A stretch of 8,854 nt of DNA, from contig DUJZ01000098.1 in NCBI GenBank assembly GCA_013329565.1, positions 264 through 9,117 of the forward strand. The letters run 5' to 3'. This stretch comes from Methanomassiliicoccales archaeon (GTDB lineage: Archaea > Thermoplasmatota > Thermoplasmata > Methanomassiliicoccales > UBA472). Within the stretch, counting starts at the first letter, position 1. The number at the start of each line of letters is the position of its first letter. This document shows positions 1 to 6,032 of the stretch, piece after piece. Both the position numbers and the translations under genes were made by a program. The notes beneath the pieces are model-generated. The model was not told where the DNA came from. It was given only the letters and a program-made list of their open reading frames with translations, and did not search any database.

Positions 1-299
1 AGGTCGGGAGTGACGAAGATCACGCCTCGCGTAGCTAGGTCCCCGACGGTGAGCTGCGTTCCGGAACGTACGCCCTCCACCTTCCGGCGCCTTATCACTT
101 CCTCGAAGGCGGACAGTATCTTGCGGACGTTGCTGTAGGAGGGGTCTATGGTGCCCCTCTCGATCTTGGCGATCAAGGACTGGCTCACACCGGCCAGGCC
201 AGCCAATTCCCGCTGCGATAGGTTAAGACGCTTTCTCATCTGCCTTATCTTGTCGAGGTCGGGCAGTTGCGGTACCAATGCCGTACGGGAGGATGTCAA
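1..299 (-). CDS. XRE-family HTH regulator with CBS domain (partial, C-terminus off the window)
   Basis: The reverse strand reads open for 99 codons from a TTG at 299 to the window edge. The HTH occupies about residues 17-65, with the XRE pattern LSQRELAGLAGVSQSLIAKI followed by ERGTIDPS. A linker follows, and from about residue 84 the sequence VGDLATRGVIFVTPD resembles the start of a CBS domain, which often binds adenine nucleotides. HTH-CBS proteins of this layout are common archaeal transcription regulators. I chose TTG 299 because an AGGTGA ribosome-binding site lies 7 bases before it and an in-frame stop lies a few codons upstream. An internal ATG at 239 would cut into the domain, and a TTG at 278 has no SD. 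The gene is divergent from the glutamate synthase operon, so it could control it, but that is inference. The HTH call is firm; the CBS call rests on a short stretch. Confidence 0.85.
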   Translation of the reverse strand, partial: MTSSRTALVPQLPDLDKIRQMRKRLNLSQRELAGLAGVSQSLIAKIERGTIDPSYSNVRKILSAFEEVIRRRKVEGVRSGTQLTVGDLATRGVIFVTPD

Positions 300-306
300 G
301 CCGACT

Positions 307-345
307 TCACCTTCTCTTTTTCATTAAGTGAAATCGCATTAATAT
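307..345 (-). promoter_or_regulatory. Promoter and RBS of the XRE-CBS gene
   Basis: On the minus strand a TATA-like ATATTAAT lies at 345-338 and an AGGTGA SD at 312-307. The usual archaeal TATA-to-start distance puts transcription start near 316-318, giving a short leader that holds the SD. It was found by eye and is untested. Confidence 0.45.
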
Positions 346-494
346 CCTTTTCCAGATTTGTATCTCCTAGTTCTATAGGAATCATGCGACCGTGGGGCGT
401 CCTTCGACCGTTTCCTGGGAAAACGTTGATATATGAATGTTGTTCAGAGTTTCACACCGATTATTCGTTGATAATTACATTTTAACAAACGGTA

Positions 495-514
495 ATCGTA
501 ATAATATCTACGAT
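495..514. repeat. Palindrome ATCGTA-N8-TACGAT, possible operator
   Basis: Two perfect 6-base arms (495-500 and 509-514) flank an AT-rich 8-base spacer, just upstream of the TATA candidate at 520-528. HTH dimers bind sites of this form. In such AT-rich DNA a chance match is quite possible. It is not the GGTA/TACC-type NrpR operator of methanogens. Confidence 0.3.
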
Positions 515-641
515 AATACTGTATAAACCGAGCAATGAATAAATACGAGGAACGATTACATGGGTCCGATTTGTGGTCATTCATCTAAAAATTTGATTGT
601 AAACAGAGCTACAATCGAATAATAAACAAGAAAATAGACGA

Positions 642-687
642 ATGACCATGAAAAAAGGTCATATAACCCGGGCGACACCGGGGTTAT
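642..687 (+). promoter_or_regulatory. Two adjacent hairpins in the presumed gltB1 leader
   Basis: ATGACC (642-647) and GGTCAT (657-662) form a 6-bp stem with a 9-base A-rich loop. Directly after, ATAACCCGG (663-671) pairs with CCGGGGTTAT (678-687), giving a 9-bp stem with one bulged G and a 6-base loop. Both would be transcribed if the operon promoter is at 520-528 or further upstream. They would not if transcription starts near 730. No known riboswitch is recognised. Confidence 0.35.
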
Positions 688-716
688 TGCCTCGAGCAAT
701 TCATATACTACATGAA

Positions 717-724
717 GGAAGTGA
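717..724 (+). promoter_or_regulatory. SD-like site that decides the gltB1 start
   Basis: GGAAGTGA matches the archaeal SD consensus GGAGGTGA at seven of eight bases and lies 7 bases before the ATG at 732. The alternative ATG at 642 has no SD. This is the main reason for the 732 start. Confidence 0.6.
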
Positions 725-731
725 ACCACCG

Positions 732-1958
732 ATGATTGACAGAACGGACCGGGAGGGCAGGACCGACCGGTTGGGAAGGCCAGTGCGAGCTGAGAACTAC
801 ACCGCCAGCAGACCGCCCGGATGGCAGGGCCAGCCCGGGGGCTGCGGCATAGCTTCCTGCATCTCCTTGAAGGGGGAGAAGATCAGCGGGGACCGCATCG
901 GCCGGATGCTCACCATCATGGAGGAGAGGGAGAACGGGCTGGGTGCCGGTTACGCCTGCTACGGCCTTTTCCAGGAGCGCCGGGACCAGTACTGCCTGCA
1001 GTTCTTCTTCGACGACGAGGAGGGCAAGTGCAGCGCCGAGAACTTCCTCGACGGACGCCTGGACATTCTGCACGACGAGAAGGTCTTCACCCGCGACCGC
1101 TCCACCATCTCCCCCCCGTATCCGATGGTATGGCGCTACTTCGCCAAGGTTCCGGACGCCCGGGAGTGGAGAGGAGACCGCGATCTCGGGGAAGATGACT
1201 ACATGGTGGAGATCGTCCAGCATATCAACGAGAAGATACCCAAGGCCTTCTGCGTCTCCAGCGGCAAGGACATGGCGGTGTTCAAGGGCAACGGCTACTC
1301 GTACGAGATCGCCGAACTGTACGACCTGGAACGGTATTCGGGGACCATGTGGCTGTCGCATTCCCGCTTCCCCACCAACTCACCGGCCTGGTGGGCCGGG
1401 GCGCATCCCCTGTCCCTTCTGGACTGGGGGGTATGCCATAACGGGGAGATCACCTCCTATGGCGTCAATCGCAAGCTGGTGGAGATGAACGGCTACAAGT
1501 GCACGGTACTGACGGACACCGAGGTCGTCACCTACCTATGGGACCTGCTGGTCCGCCGCAATCGGCTGCCCATCGAGGTCGCTGCCTTTGTCATGGCCCC
1601 CTCCACCTTCCAGGAGATCTCACAAATGCCGCCGGCAGAACGCCGTCTGGCGGAATGGTTGAGGATAACGTACAAGGAAGCTTTCCTGAACGGACCGTTC
1701 AGCATCATCGTCGGGAGAAGCCAGCCTGACATCTCGTTGATCGCTTTGGCCGACAGGAAGAAGCTGAGACCGATGATCGCGGGGCTGTCGCCGGACGAGG
1801 GCGTGGCCTACTGCGCCAGCGAGGAGAGCGCCATCCGCATCGTGGAACCGGACGCCCGCACCTGGGCGCCTGGTGCCGGTAATCCGTTCATAGCCGTAGC
1901 TGGAAAAGGTATCTTGCGGCGCGGCACCGAGCCGCCCTTCCAGGGGGTGAGCCTTTGA
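732..1958 (+). CDS. Glutamate synthase glutaminase subunit (GltB1, class II glutamine amidotransferase)
   Basis: This 408-residue protein would hydrolyse glutamine and pass ammonia to the FMN subunit encoded next. Class II (Ntn) amidotransferases use an N-terminal cysteine as nucleophile. Here it is most likely Cys38 in GGCGIASC, so a 37-residue propeptide would have to be removed, as in bacterial GltB. Other motifs fit: LSHSRFPTNSPAWWAGAHP (substrate-binding Arg region), CHNGEITSYG and LTDTEVVTYL. The start at 732 is preferred for its SD-like site. An ATG at 642 in the same frame would add 30 residues of low-complexity, non-conserved character. The stop overlaps the TTG start of the next gene, indicating one operon with translational coupling. 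It is an archaeal split subunit; the amidotransferase call is firm, and glutamate synthase follows from the neighbours. Confidence 0.92.
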   Translation: MIDRTDREGRTDRLGRPVRAENYTASRPPGWQGQPGGCGIASCISLKGEKISGDRIGRMLTIMEERENGLGAGYACYGLFQERRDQYCLQFFFDDEEGKCSAENFLDGRLDILHDEKVFTRDRSTISPPYPMVWRYFAKVPDAREWRGDRDLGEDDYMVEIVQHINEKIPKAFCVSSGKDMAVFKGNGYSYEIAELYDLERYSGTMWLSHSRFPTNSPAWWAGAHPLSLLDWGVCHNGEITSYGVNRKLVEMNGYKCTVLTDTEVVTYLWDLLVRRNRLPIEVAAFVMAPSTFQEISQMPPAERRLAEWLRITYKEAFLNGPFSIIVGRSQPDISLIALADRKKLRPMIAGLSPDEGVAYCASEESAIRIVEPDARTWAPGAGNPFIAVAGKGILRRGTEPPFQGVSL

Positions 1959-3487
1959 GCGAGACGCCACCGACAAAAAGGTTGGATCACCGCCTGCCGG
2001 AGAGGTTCGTGCCCACCATCAACTACGACCTGTGCCGGGTGTGCCGCCGCTGCGTGAACGACTGCTCCTACCAGGCGCTGGAGTTCCTGGAGTCCAAGGT
2101 CGTGTCGTCCGGCGGATGCGTGGCCTGCGGCCGCTGCATAGCGGTCTGCCCGGCCAACTGCATTGAGATCCGACCGGTTCCGCCGCAGTTCGCCCCCCAC
2201 GGCAACTGGTCCGAACGCAGCAGGAGATCGATCCTGGCCCAGGCCAGCTCTGGTGGCGTACTATTGTCGTCATGCGGCGCGGACGACCCGCACCCGGCGA
2301 TATTCGACGATTTGCTGCTGGACGCGGCGCAGGTGACCAACCCCTCCATCGACCCCTTGCGGGAGCCGGTGGAGACCGTGACCTACCTGGGCCGACGCCC
2401 GGGCAAGCTGGAGGTCTGCGACGGTAAGGTGATCATCCGTGAGGACGACACCCCGTTGATACGGATGGACATGCCGTTGATGTTCGGGCACATCTCCCTC
2501 GGTTCCATATCCTACAACGCCCAGAAGGCGCTGTTCATGGCCGCCAGGGAGCTTGATATCGTGGCTGGAAGCGGAGAGGGCGGACTGCATCCGGACTTCT
2601 ACCAGTACGCCGACCACATCTGTTCGGAGGTCGCTTCCGGCCGCTTCGGGATCAAGCCGGAATACCTCAAGGGGGTGGCGGCCGTGGAGATCAAGATCGG
2701 CCAAGGCGCCAAGCCCGGACACGGAGGACACCTGCCGGGGGAGAAGGTCACCACCATGATCTCCGAGACCAGGATGATCCCCCTGGGGACGGACGCGCTA
2801 TCCCCGTATCCGCATCACGACATCTACAGCATCGAGGACCTGGCGCAGCTGATATCCGTCCTCAAGGAGAGCACCGAGTACCGCCTGCCGGTGGGGGTGA
2901 AGATCGCCGCCGTGCATAACGTTGGCGCTATCGCCTCCGGGCTGGTGCGGGCGGGAGCTGACTTCCTCACCGTGGACGGGTTCAAGGGCGGCACCGGCGC
3001 CGCGCCTCGGGTCATAAGGGACCATGCCGGCCTTCCCGTCGAGGTGGCCATAGCCGCCGTGGATAGGCGTCTAACGCAGGAGGGGCTGCGCAACCGGGTG
3101 ACCGTTTGCGCCGGGGGCGGCATACGCTCCTCGGCGGACATGATCAAGGCGATAGCGCTGGGCGCGGACGTGGTGATGGTCTCCACCTCGGCCATGGTCG
3201 CCATGGGCTGCCGGGTGTGCCAGCAGTGCCACCGCGGCCTCTGCTCGTGGGGCATCGCCACCCAACGCGACGATCTCACGGCCAGGCTGGATTCGAACGT
3301 GGCCGCCGCGCGCATCGTACGCCTGTTCCAGGCCTGGAACGAGGAGCTGAAGGAGGTCCTGGGAGCCATGGGAATAGATGCCGTGGAAAGCCTGGTCGGC
3401 AACCGTGATCGGTTACGGTACCGGGGACCCAACCCCAAGATCGCTGAAGTGATGAACGTCAAGCACATCGGGGAAGGGTGGGGCTGA
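1955..3487 (+). CDS. gltB: Glutamate synthase FMN/Fe-S catalytic subunit (GltB2)
   Basis: This 510-residue protein makes glutamate from 2-oxoglutarate and ammonia at a flavin. The N-terminus has two ferredoxin-type 4Fe-4S motifs: C27-x2-C-x2-C-x3-C37 and C55-x2-C-x2-C-x3-C65. The FMN-binding TIM barrel runs from about residue 160 to 490 and shows IKIGQGAKPGHGGHLPGEKV, GVKIAAVHNVG and VDGFKGGTGAAP. A third cysteine set, C419-x2-C-x2-C-x4-C430 followed by GIATQ, matches the cluster motif next to FMN in glutamate synthases. The start is a TTG inside the stop of gltB1 (TTGA), with GGGGGTGA just upstream as RBS; no better start exists. Length and domain order match archaeal GltB2. The electron donor is probably a ferredoxin-like partner, because no GltD is encoded here. 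Confidence 0.95.
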   Translation: MSETPPTKRLDHRLPERFVPTINYDLCRVCRRCVNDCSYQALEFLESKVVSSGGCVACGRCIAVCPANCIEIRPVPPQFAPHGNWSERSRRSILAQASSGGVLLSSCGADDPHPAIFDDLLLDAAQVTNPSIDPLREPVETVTYLGRRPGKLEVCDGKVIIREDDTPLIRMDMPLMFGHISLGSISYNAQKALFMAARELDIVAGSGEGGLHPDFYQYADHICSEVASGRFGIKPEYLKGVAAVEIKIGQGAKPGHGGHLPGEKVTTMISETRMIPLGTDALSPYPHHDIYSIEDLAQLISVLKESTEYRLPVGVKIAAVHNVGAIASGLVRAGADFLTVDGFKGGTGAAPRVIRDHAGLPVEVAIAAVDRRLTQEGLRNRVTVCAGGGIRSSADMIKAIALGADVVMVSTSAMVAMGCRVCQQCHRGLCSWGIATQRDDLTARLDSNVAAARIVRLFQAWNEELKEVLGAMGIDAVESLVGNRDRLRYRGPNPKIAEVMNVKHIGEGWG

Positions 3488-4317
3488 TGAAGGACGTCTG
3501 CAAGCCCAAGGGGCACTCCCACGAATGCGACTGCGGCAAGGAGTGCTTCAGCGTGGTCGGGGACCGGGCGGTCATCGACCTTCAACTATCCACGGCTCAG
3601 CCTATGCACTACACCACCCTGAACTGCGTCATGCGCAAGGCCATGCGCCGGGGTTGCTCGTCGATCGAACTGAAAGGGGTCATGGGGCAGCGCTACCTGG
3701 CGTCCACCGCCTCCGCCCCTGGTCTTTACATAGCTGTTCACGGTACCCCGGGGAACGACCTCGGGGCGTTCCTCAACGGACCGACCATCGAGGTGTTCGG
3801 CAACGCCCAGGACATGACCGGGAACACCATGAACTCCGGAAGGATAATCGTCCACGGCAACGCCTGGGACGTTACGGGACTAGCCGCTCGAGGCGGACAG
3901 ATCCTGGTGAAGGGCGATACCGGCTATCGCGTCGGAATACACATGAAGGAGTTCGGAGAATCGCGGCCGACCATGGTCATCGGCGGGACGGCCAAGGACT
4001 ACCTGGGCGAGTACATGGCCGGCGGGACCATACTTGTGCTAGGTCTCGGCGGAGGAGCCCCGGTCGGACGCAGCCTGGGGGCGGGAATGCACGGCGGGCG
4101 CATATTCGTTCGCGGCAAGGTATCCCCTGAACAGCTGGGACCCGGCGCGGCGATCTCTCCGCTGAACGCTGACGACGAGAGGGAAGTGCGCACGTTGCTG
4201 GAGGAGTTCGTGAAAGCGTTCGGCGCCGACGTCCCGGACGATATGGACGATTACGTGAAGGTCGCGCCAAGCTCCAGCAGGCCGTTCTCCGGCTACTACG
4301 ACAAGACCAACGTCTAG
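3487..4317 (+). CDS. Glutamate synthase GXGXG subunit (GltB3)
   Basis: This 276-residue protein corresponds to the C-terminal beta-helix domain of bacterial GltB, which is structural and helps position the active sites. The GXGXG repeats span about residues 75-220: HGTPGNDLGAFLNGPTIEVF, GNAQDMTGNTMNSG, HGNAWDVTG, KGDTGYRVGIHMKEFGE, MVIGGTAKDYLGEYMAGG, LGAGMHGGRIFVRGK. The ATG overlaps the gltB2 stop by one base (TGATG), which fits translational coupling. An in-frame GTG at 3478 would add three residues and is less likely. Odd feature: the first 20 residues are rich in Cys and His (C5, H10, H12, C14, C16, C20), unusual for this domain and possibly metal-binding. The last 55 residues are acidic and then polar. 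The gene ends the operon. Confidence 0.93.
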   Translation: MKDVCKPKGHSHECDCGKECFSVVGDRAVIDLQLSTAQPMHYTTLNCVMRKAMRRGCSSIELKGVMGQRYLASTASAPGLYIAVHGTPGNDLGAFLNGPTIEVFGNAQDMTGNTMNSGRIIVHGNAWDVTGLAARGGQILVKGDTGYRVGIHMKEFGESRPTMVIGGTAKDYLGEYMAGGTILVLGLGGGAPVGRSLGAGMHGGRIFVRGKVSPEQLGPGAAISPLNADDEREVRTLLEEFVKAFGADVPDDMDDYVKVAPSSSRPFSGYYDKTNV

Positions 4318-4757
4318 TTGCCCGGCAAACGGTTGGCGGAGCTGGTGACCATGCGCAGCTCGACGTCCTCCAGCCCCAGCGGTATCACCTTGGAGGAGAT
4401 GGCCTGCTCCAGGGAAATGGCGTCCCTGGCCTGCAGGCGGACCATGATCCGGCGGGGACCGGTCACCTGCAGCACCTCCTTCACCTCCTCCACCCCTTTC
4501 AGCTTCCTGAGCTCCTCGGACGGAACACCAGGACGCAGATTGGCGAAAAGTATGGCGTCCACCTTGAGGCCCATGCGCTCGTTGTTGACGACCGCGAAAT
4601 AGCCGAGGATGATCCCGTCGTCCTCCATGCGTTTGATGCGGTCGCGCACCGTGGACGGGGAGCGCTTGAGCTTGGCGGCTATCTCGTTATGGGTCATCCT
4701 GCCGTCATCGACCAGAAGATGCAGGATGCGCCGGTTCATGGCGTCGACCACGGGCAT
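4314..4757 (-). CDS. Lrp/AsnC-family transcription regulator
   Basis: This 147-residue protein is full length for the family. The winged HTH is at about residues 3-50 (MNRRILHLLVDDGRMTHNEIAAKL then SPSTVRDRIKRMEDDGII), followed by the typical GYFAVVN strand. The ligand-binding RAM domain spans about 62-138 (VDAILFANLRPG, VEEVKEVLQVTGPRRIMVRL). Lrp-type proteins form dimers to octamers and often sense amino acids. The gene converges on gltB3: the palindrome CTAG carries both stop codons, so there is no intergenic gap. Its position next to glutamate synthase suggests a role in nitrogen or amino-acid control, but no target is shown. The ATG at 4757 lies about 31 bp from a TATA box and has no clear SD, fitting a near-leaderless mRNA. 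Confidence 0.93.
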   Translation of the reverse strand: MPVVDAMNRRILHLLVDDGRMTHNEIAAKLKRSPSTVRDRIKRMEDDGIILGYFAVVNNERMGLKVDAILFANLRPGVPSEELRKLKGVEEVKEVLQVTGPRRIMVRLQARDAISLEQAISSKVIPLGLEDVELRMVTSSANRLPGN

Positions 4758-4783
4758 GCAGTTATCTTCAACGCGATATGAAC

Positions 4784-4792
4784 TTTAATAAA
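4784..4792 (-). promoter_or_regulatory. TATA box of the lrp gene
   Basis: The minus strand reads TTTATTAAA, centred 31 bp before the ATG at 4757. This predicts a transcript with a leader of only a few bases. Confidence 0.5.
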
Positions 4793-4803
4793 TTCCGATG
4801 GAA

Positions 4804-4869
4804 CGTCGATTTCATCATTGAAAAAAAGAAATAACGGACGAAAAAGTTTGAAAAAGCGTCGATTTTATC
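4804..4869. repeat. Imperfect direct repeat upstream of lrp
   Basis: CGTCGATTTCATC at 4804-4816 recurs as CGTCGATTTTATC at 4857-4869, 12 of 13 bases identical and 53 bp apart. Both are followed by an ATTG. They lie between the lrp promoter and the end of the GTPase gene. They could be autoregulatory Lrp sites, or chance. Confidence 0.3.
4821..4855 (-). terminator. T-rich terminator of the GTPase gene
   Basis: Downstream of the GTPase stop the minus strand has three T-runs: five at 4855-4851, five at 4845-4841 and seven at 4827-4821. Archaeal polymerases end transcription at such runs without needing a hairpin. Confidence 0.5.
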
Positions 4870-4879
4870 GATTGATCGA

Positions 4880-5983
4880 TCACTTCATGAAGAGCGAGGG
4901 GGCTTCCGGCCTGGGGGAGAAGCAGGCCTCGCCCATCTCCTGGACCTGGGCCCCGGTCTCCAAGGCCGTCTCGTATATCGCCTTCTCGAAGGCCTTCTTC
5001 AGCTCGTTGGGTGAGGCGGAAATCCTTGCGTTGAGCACCAGTTTTCCCTCTCCGGTGAAGTAACGCCCTCCCTTCAGCCCGTCCACCTGCATGCGGTCCT
5101 CCACCAGGCTCATCTTGGCCGAGGCGGTCGGCGAGGTGAGCATGACCTTGACGTGGCCGATGGTCTCCGGCGGGAAGTCGGTGGCCACCCGGCGCATCAA
5201 TGCGGTGACGAAGGCGTTGATGTCCAAACGGCCGTCGGCGATCAATTTCGCGTGGGCGTTGAACCAGCCCATGGAGGCCTTCTCCACGGCGAACATCCGC
5301 TGGTCCACCTCCTTGGGCTCCTTGGTGCTGACCTTGTCCGAGAGGATGATCTCGACTATTGCGTCCAGGTTCTTCTTGCTGAAGGCCGAGCATGCAATGA
5401 TGCCCGCATCCGAGACCTCCTTGCCGATCAGCTCGATGGCGCTTCTGACCTCATCGTCCTTCAAACGGTCCACCTTGGAGATGAGGACGTACTCCGCCTC
5501 GCGGACCTGGTGCGACGGTATGAGCTTGCCTCCGCCCAGCCCAAAACCTTCCGGCCTGCGCAGCGTCTCGGCCGCCCGTGTCCCGTCCACGACCACGAAG
5601 AAGGGCGCCACCTGGAACTCGTCGGGGTACATGGAGCGCAGAGGCGCGACGACCGAACCCAGTATGGCCGTGGAGGTGCCGATCGGTTCAGCGATGATGA
5701 CGTCCGGACGTCCCATGGACACCAGGGCCCGGGCGTTCTTGACGAACTCCCCGAAGTTGGCGCAGAAGCAGCCGCCCAGCACGTCCTTGACATCGAAACC
5801 GGCGTCCTTCATGTACTCCGTGTCGACGAGAACGTTGCCCTGGTCGTTGGTGATGATGGCCACCGACCTTCCGTGCTTGGACCTCAGTTCCTTACCAAGC
5901 GCGGCGGCCAACGTGGTCTTTCCCGCGCCGAGGTATCCACCCAGCACCACGAATCTGGTCGGGGCCTTGTCTCCGGACTGCAT
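4880..5983 (-). CDS. COG0523 G3E-family GTPase (CobW/P47K-like), putative metallochaperone
   Basis: This 367-residue protein has a P-loop at residues 15-25 (GGYLGAGKTTL), a switch region ITNDQGNVLVD at 44-54, a Walker B-type DVIIAEPIGTST, and a base-recognition SKVDRL in place of NKxD. It lacks HypB and UreG signatures, so it is best placed in COG0523, whose members insert or deliver metals (Zn, Co, Fe) or act in cobalamin metabolism. The family's GGCxCC metal motif appears here as GGCFCAN (C72, C74), with the third cysteine replaced by Ala. The C-terminal part (about 230-367) is not a clear CobW_C domain. The stop is TGA at 4880-4882. A TATA box 26 bp before the ATG gives it its own leaderless transcript. 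The gene upstream on the same strand encodes a cysteine-rich HTH protein. The client protein is unknown. Confidence 0.87.
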   Translation of the reverse strand: MQSGDKAPTRFVVLGGYLGAGKTTLAAALGKELRSKHGRSVAIITNDQGNVLVDTEYMKDAGFDVKDVLGGCFCANFGEFVKNARALVSMGRPDVIIAEPIGTSTAILGSVVAPLRSMYPDEFQVAPFFVVVDGTRAAETLRRPEGFGLGGGKLIPSHQVREAEYVLISKVDRLKDDEVRSAIELIGKEVSDAGIIACSAFSKKNLDAIVEIILSDKVSTKEPKEVDQRMFAVEKASMGWFNAHAKLIADGRLDINAFVTALMRRVATDFPPETIGHVKVMLTSPTASAKMSLVEDRMQVDGLKGGRYFTGEGKLVLNARISASPNELKKAFEKAIYETALETGAQVQEMGEACFSPRPEAPSLFMK

Positions 5984-6005
5984 GCACCGGTTAACGCGCC
6001 GCCGG

Positions 6006-6012
6006 GTTTATA
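6006..6012 (-). promoter_or_regulatory. TATA box of the GTPase gene
   Basis: The minus strand reads TATAAAC, centred about 26 bp before the ATG at 5983, in the 49-bp gap after the upstream gene. The spacing predicts transcription starting at or next to the ATG. Confidence 0.55.
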
Positions 6013-6032
6013 CGTTTCTTGAGACTCCAATA

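Larger units (their letters stand above)
300..731. other. AT-rich divergent intergenic region with candidate operators
   Basis: This is the only long stretch without a recognisable gene. About 320-640 is much richer in A+T than its surroundings. It must hold the promoters of the leftward XRE-CBS gene and the rightward glutamate synthase operon. For the operon I see three TATA candidates: GATATATG at 428-435, TGTATAAAC at 520-528 and CATATAC at 702-708. A palindrome, ATCGTA-N8-TACGAT, lies at 495-514, and GTAATCG at 492-498 is matched in inverted form by CGATTAC at 553-559. Either could be an operator. The short open frames here have no coding character. Confidence 0.5.

Noticed and set aside
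365..380. Inverted repeat TCCTA-N6-TAGGA
   Set aside because: Only 5-base arms in AT-rich DNA; expected by chance.
267..485. Small plus-strand open frame in the intergenic region
   Set aside because: It overlaps the promoter and start of the XRE gene, has no SD and shows no coding bias.
642..731. N-terminal 30-residue extension of GltB1 from ATG 642
   Set aside because: No SD at 642, hairpins in the stretch, and an SD-like site before ATG 732. It remains possible.
732..4317. N-methylglutamate synthase (MgsABC / GlxBCD) in place of glutamate synthase
   Set aside because: Those operons also have split subunits, but the two ferredoxin clusters on the FMN subunit fit archaeal GltB2 better, and no methylglutamate dehydrogenase genes are next to it.
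4318..4328. TTGCCCGGCAA as a terminator hairpin for the gltB operon
   Set aside because: The loop would be a single base and no T-run follows; it lies in the lrp coding region.
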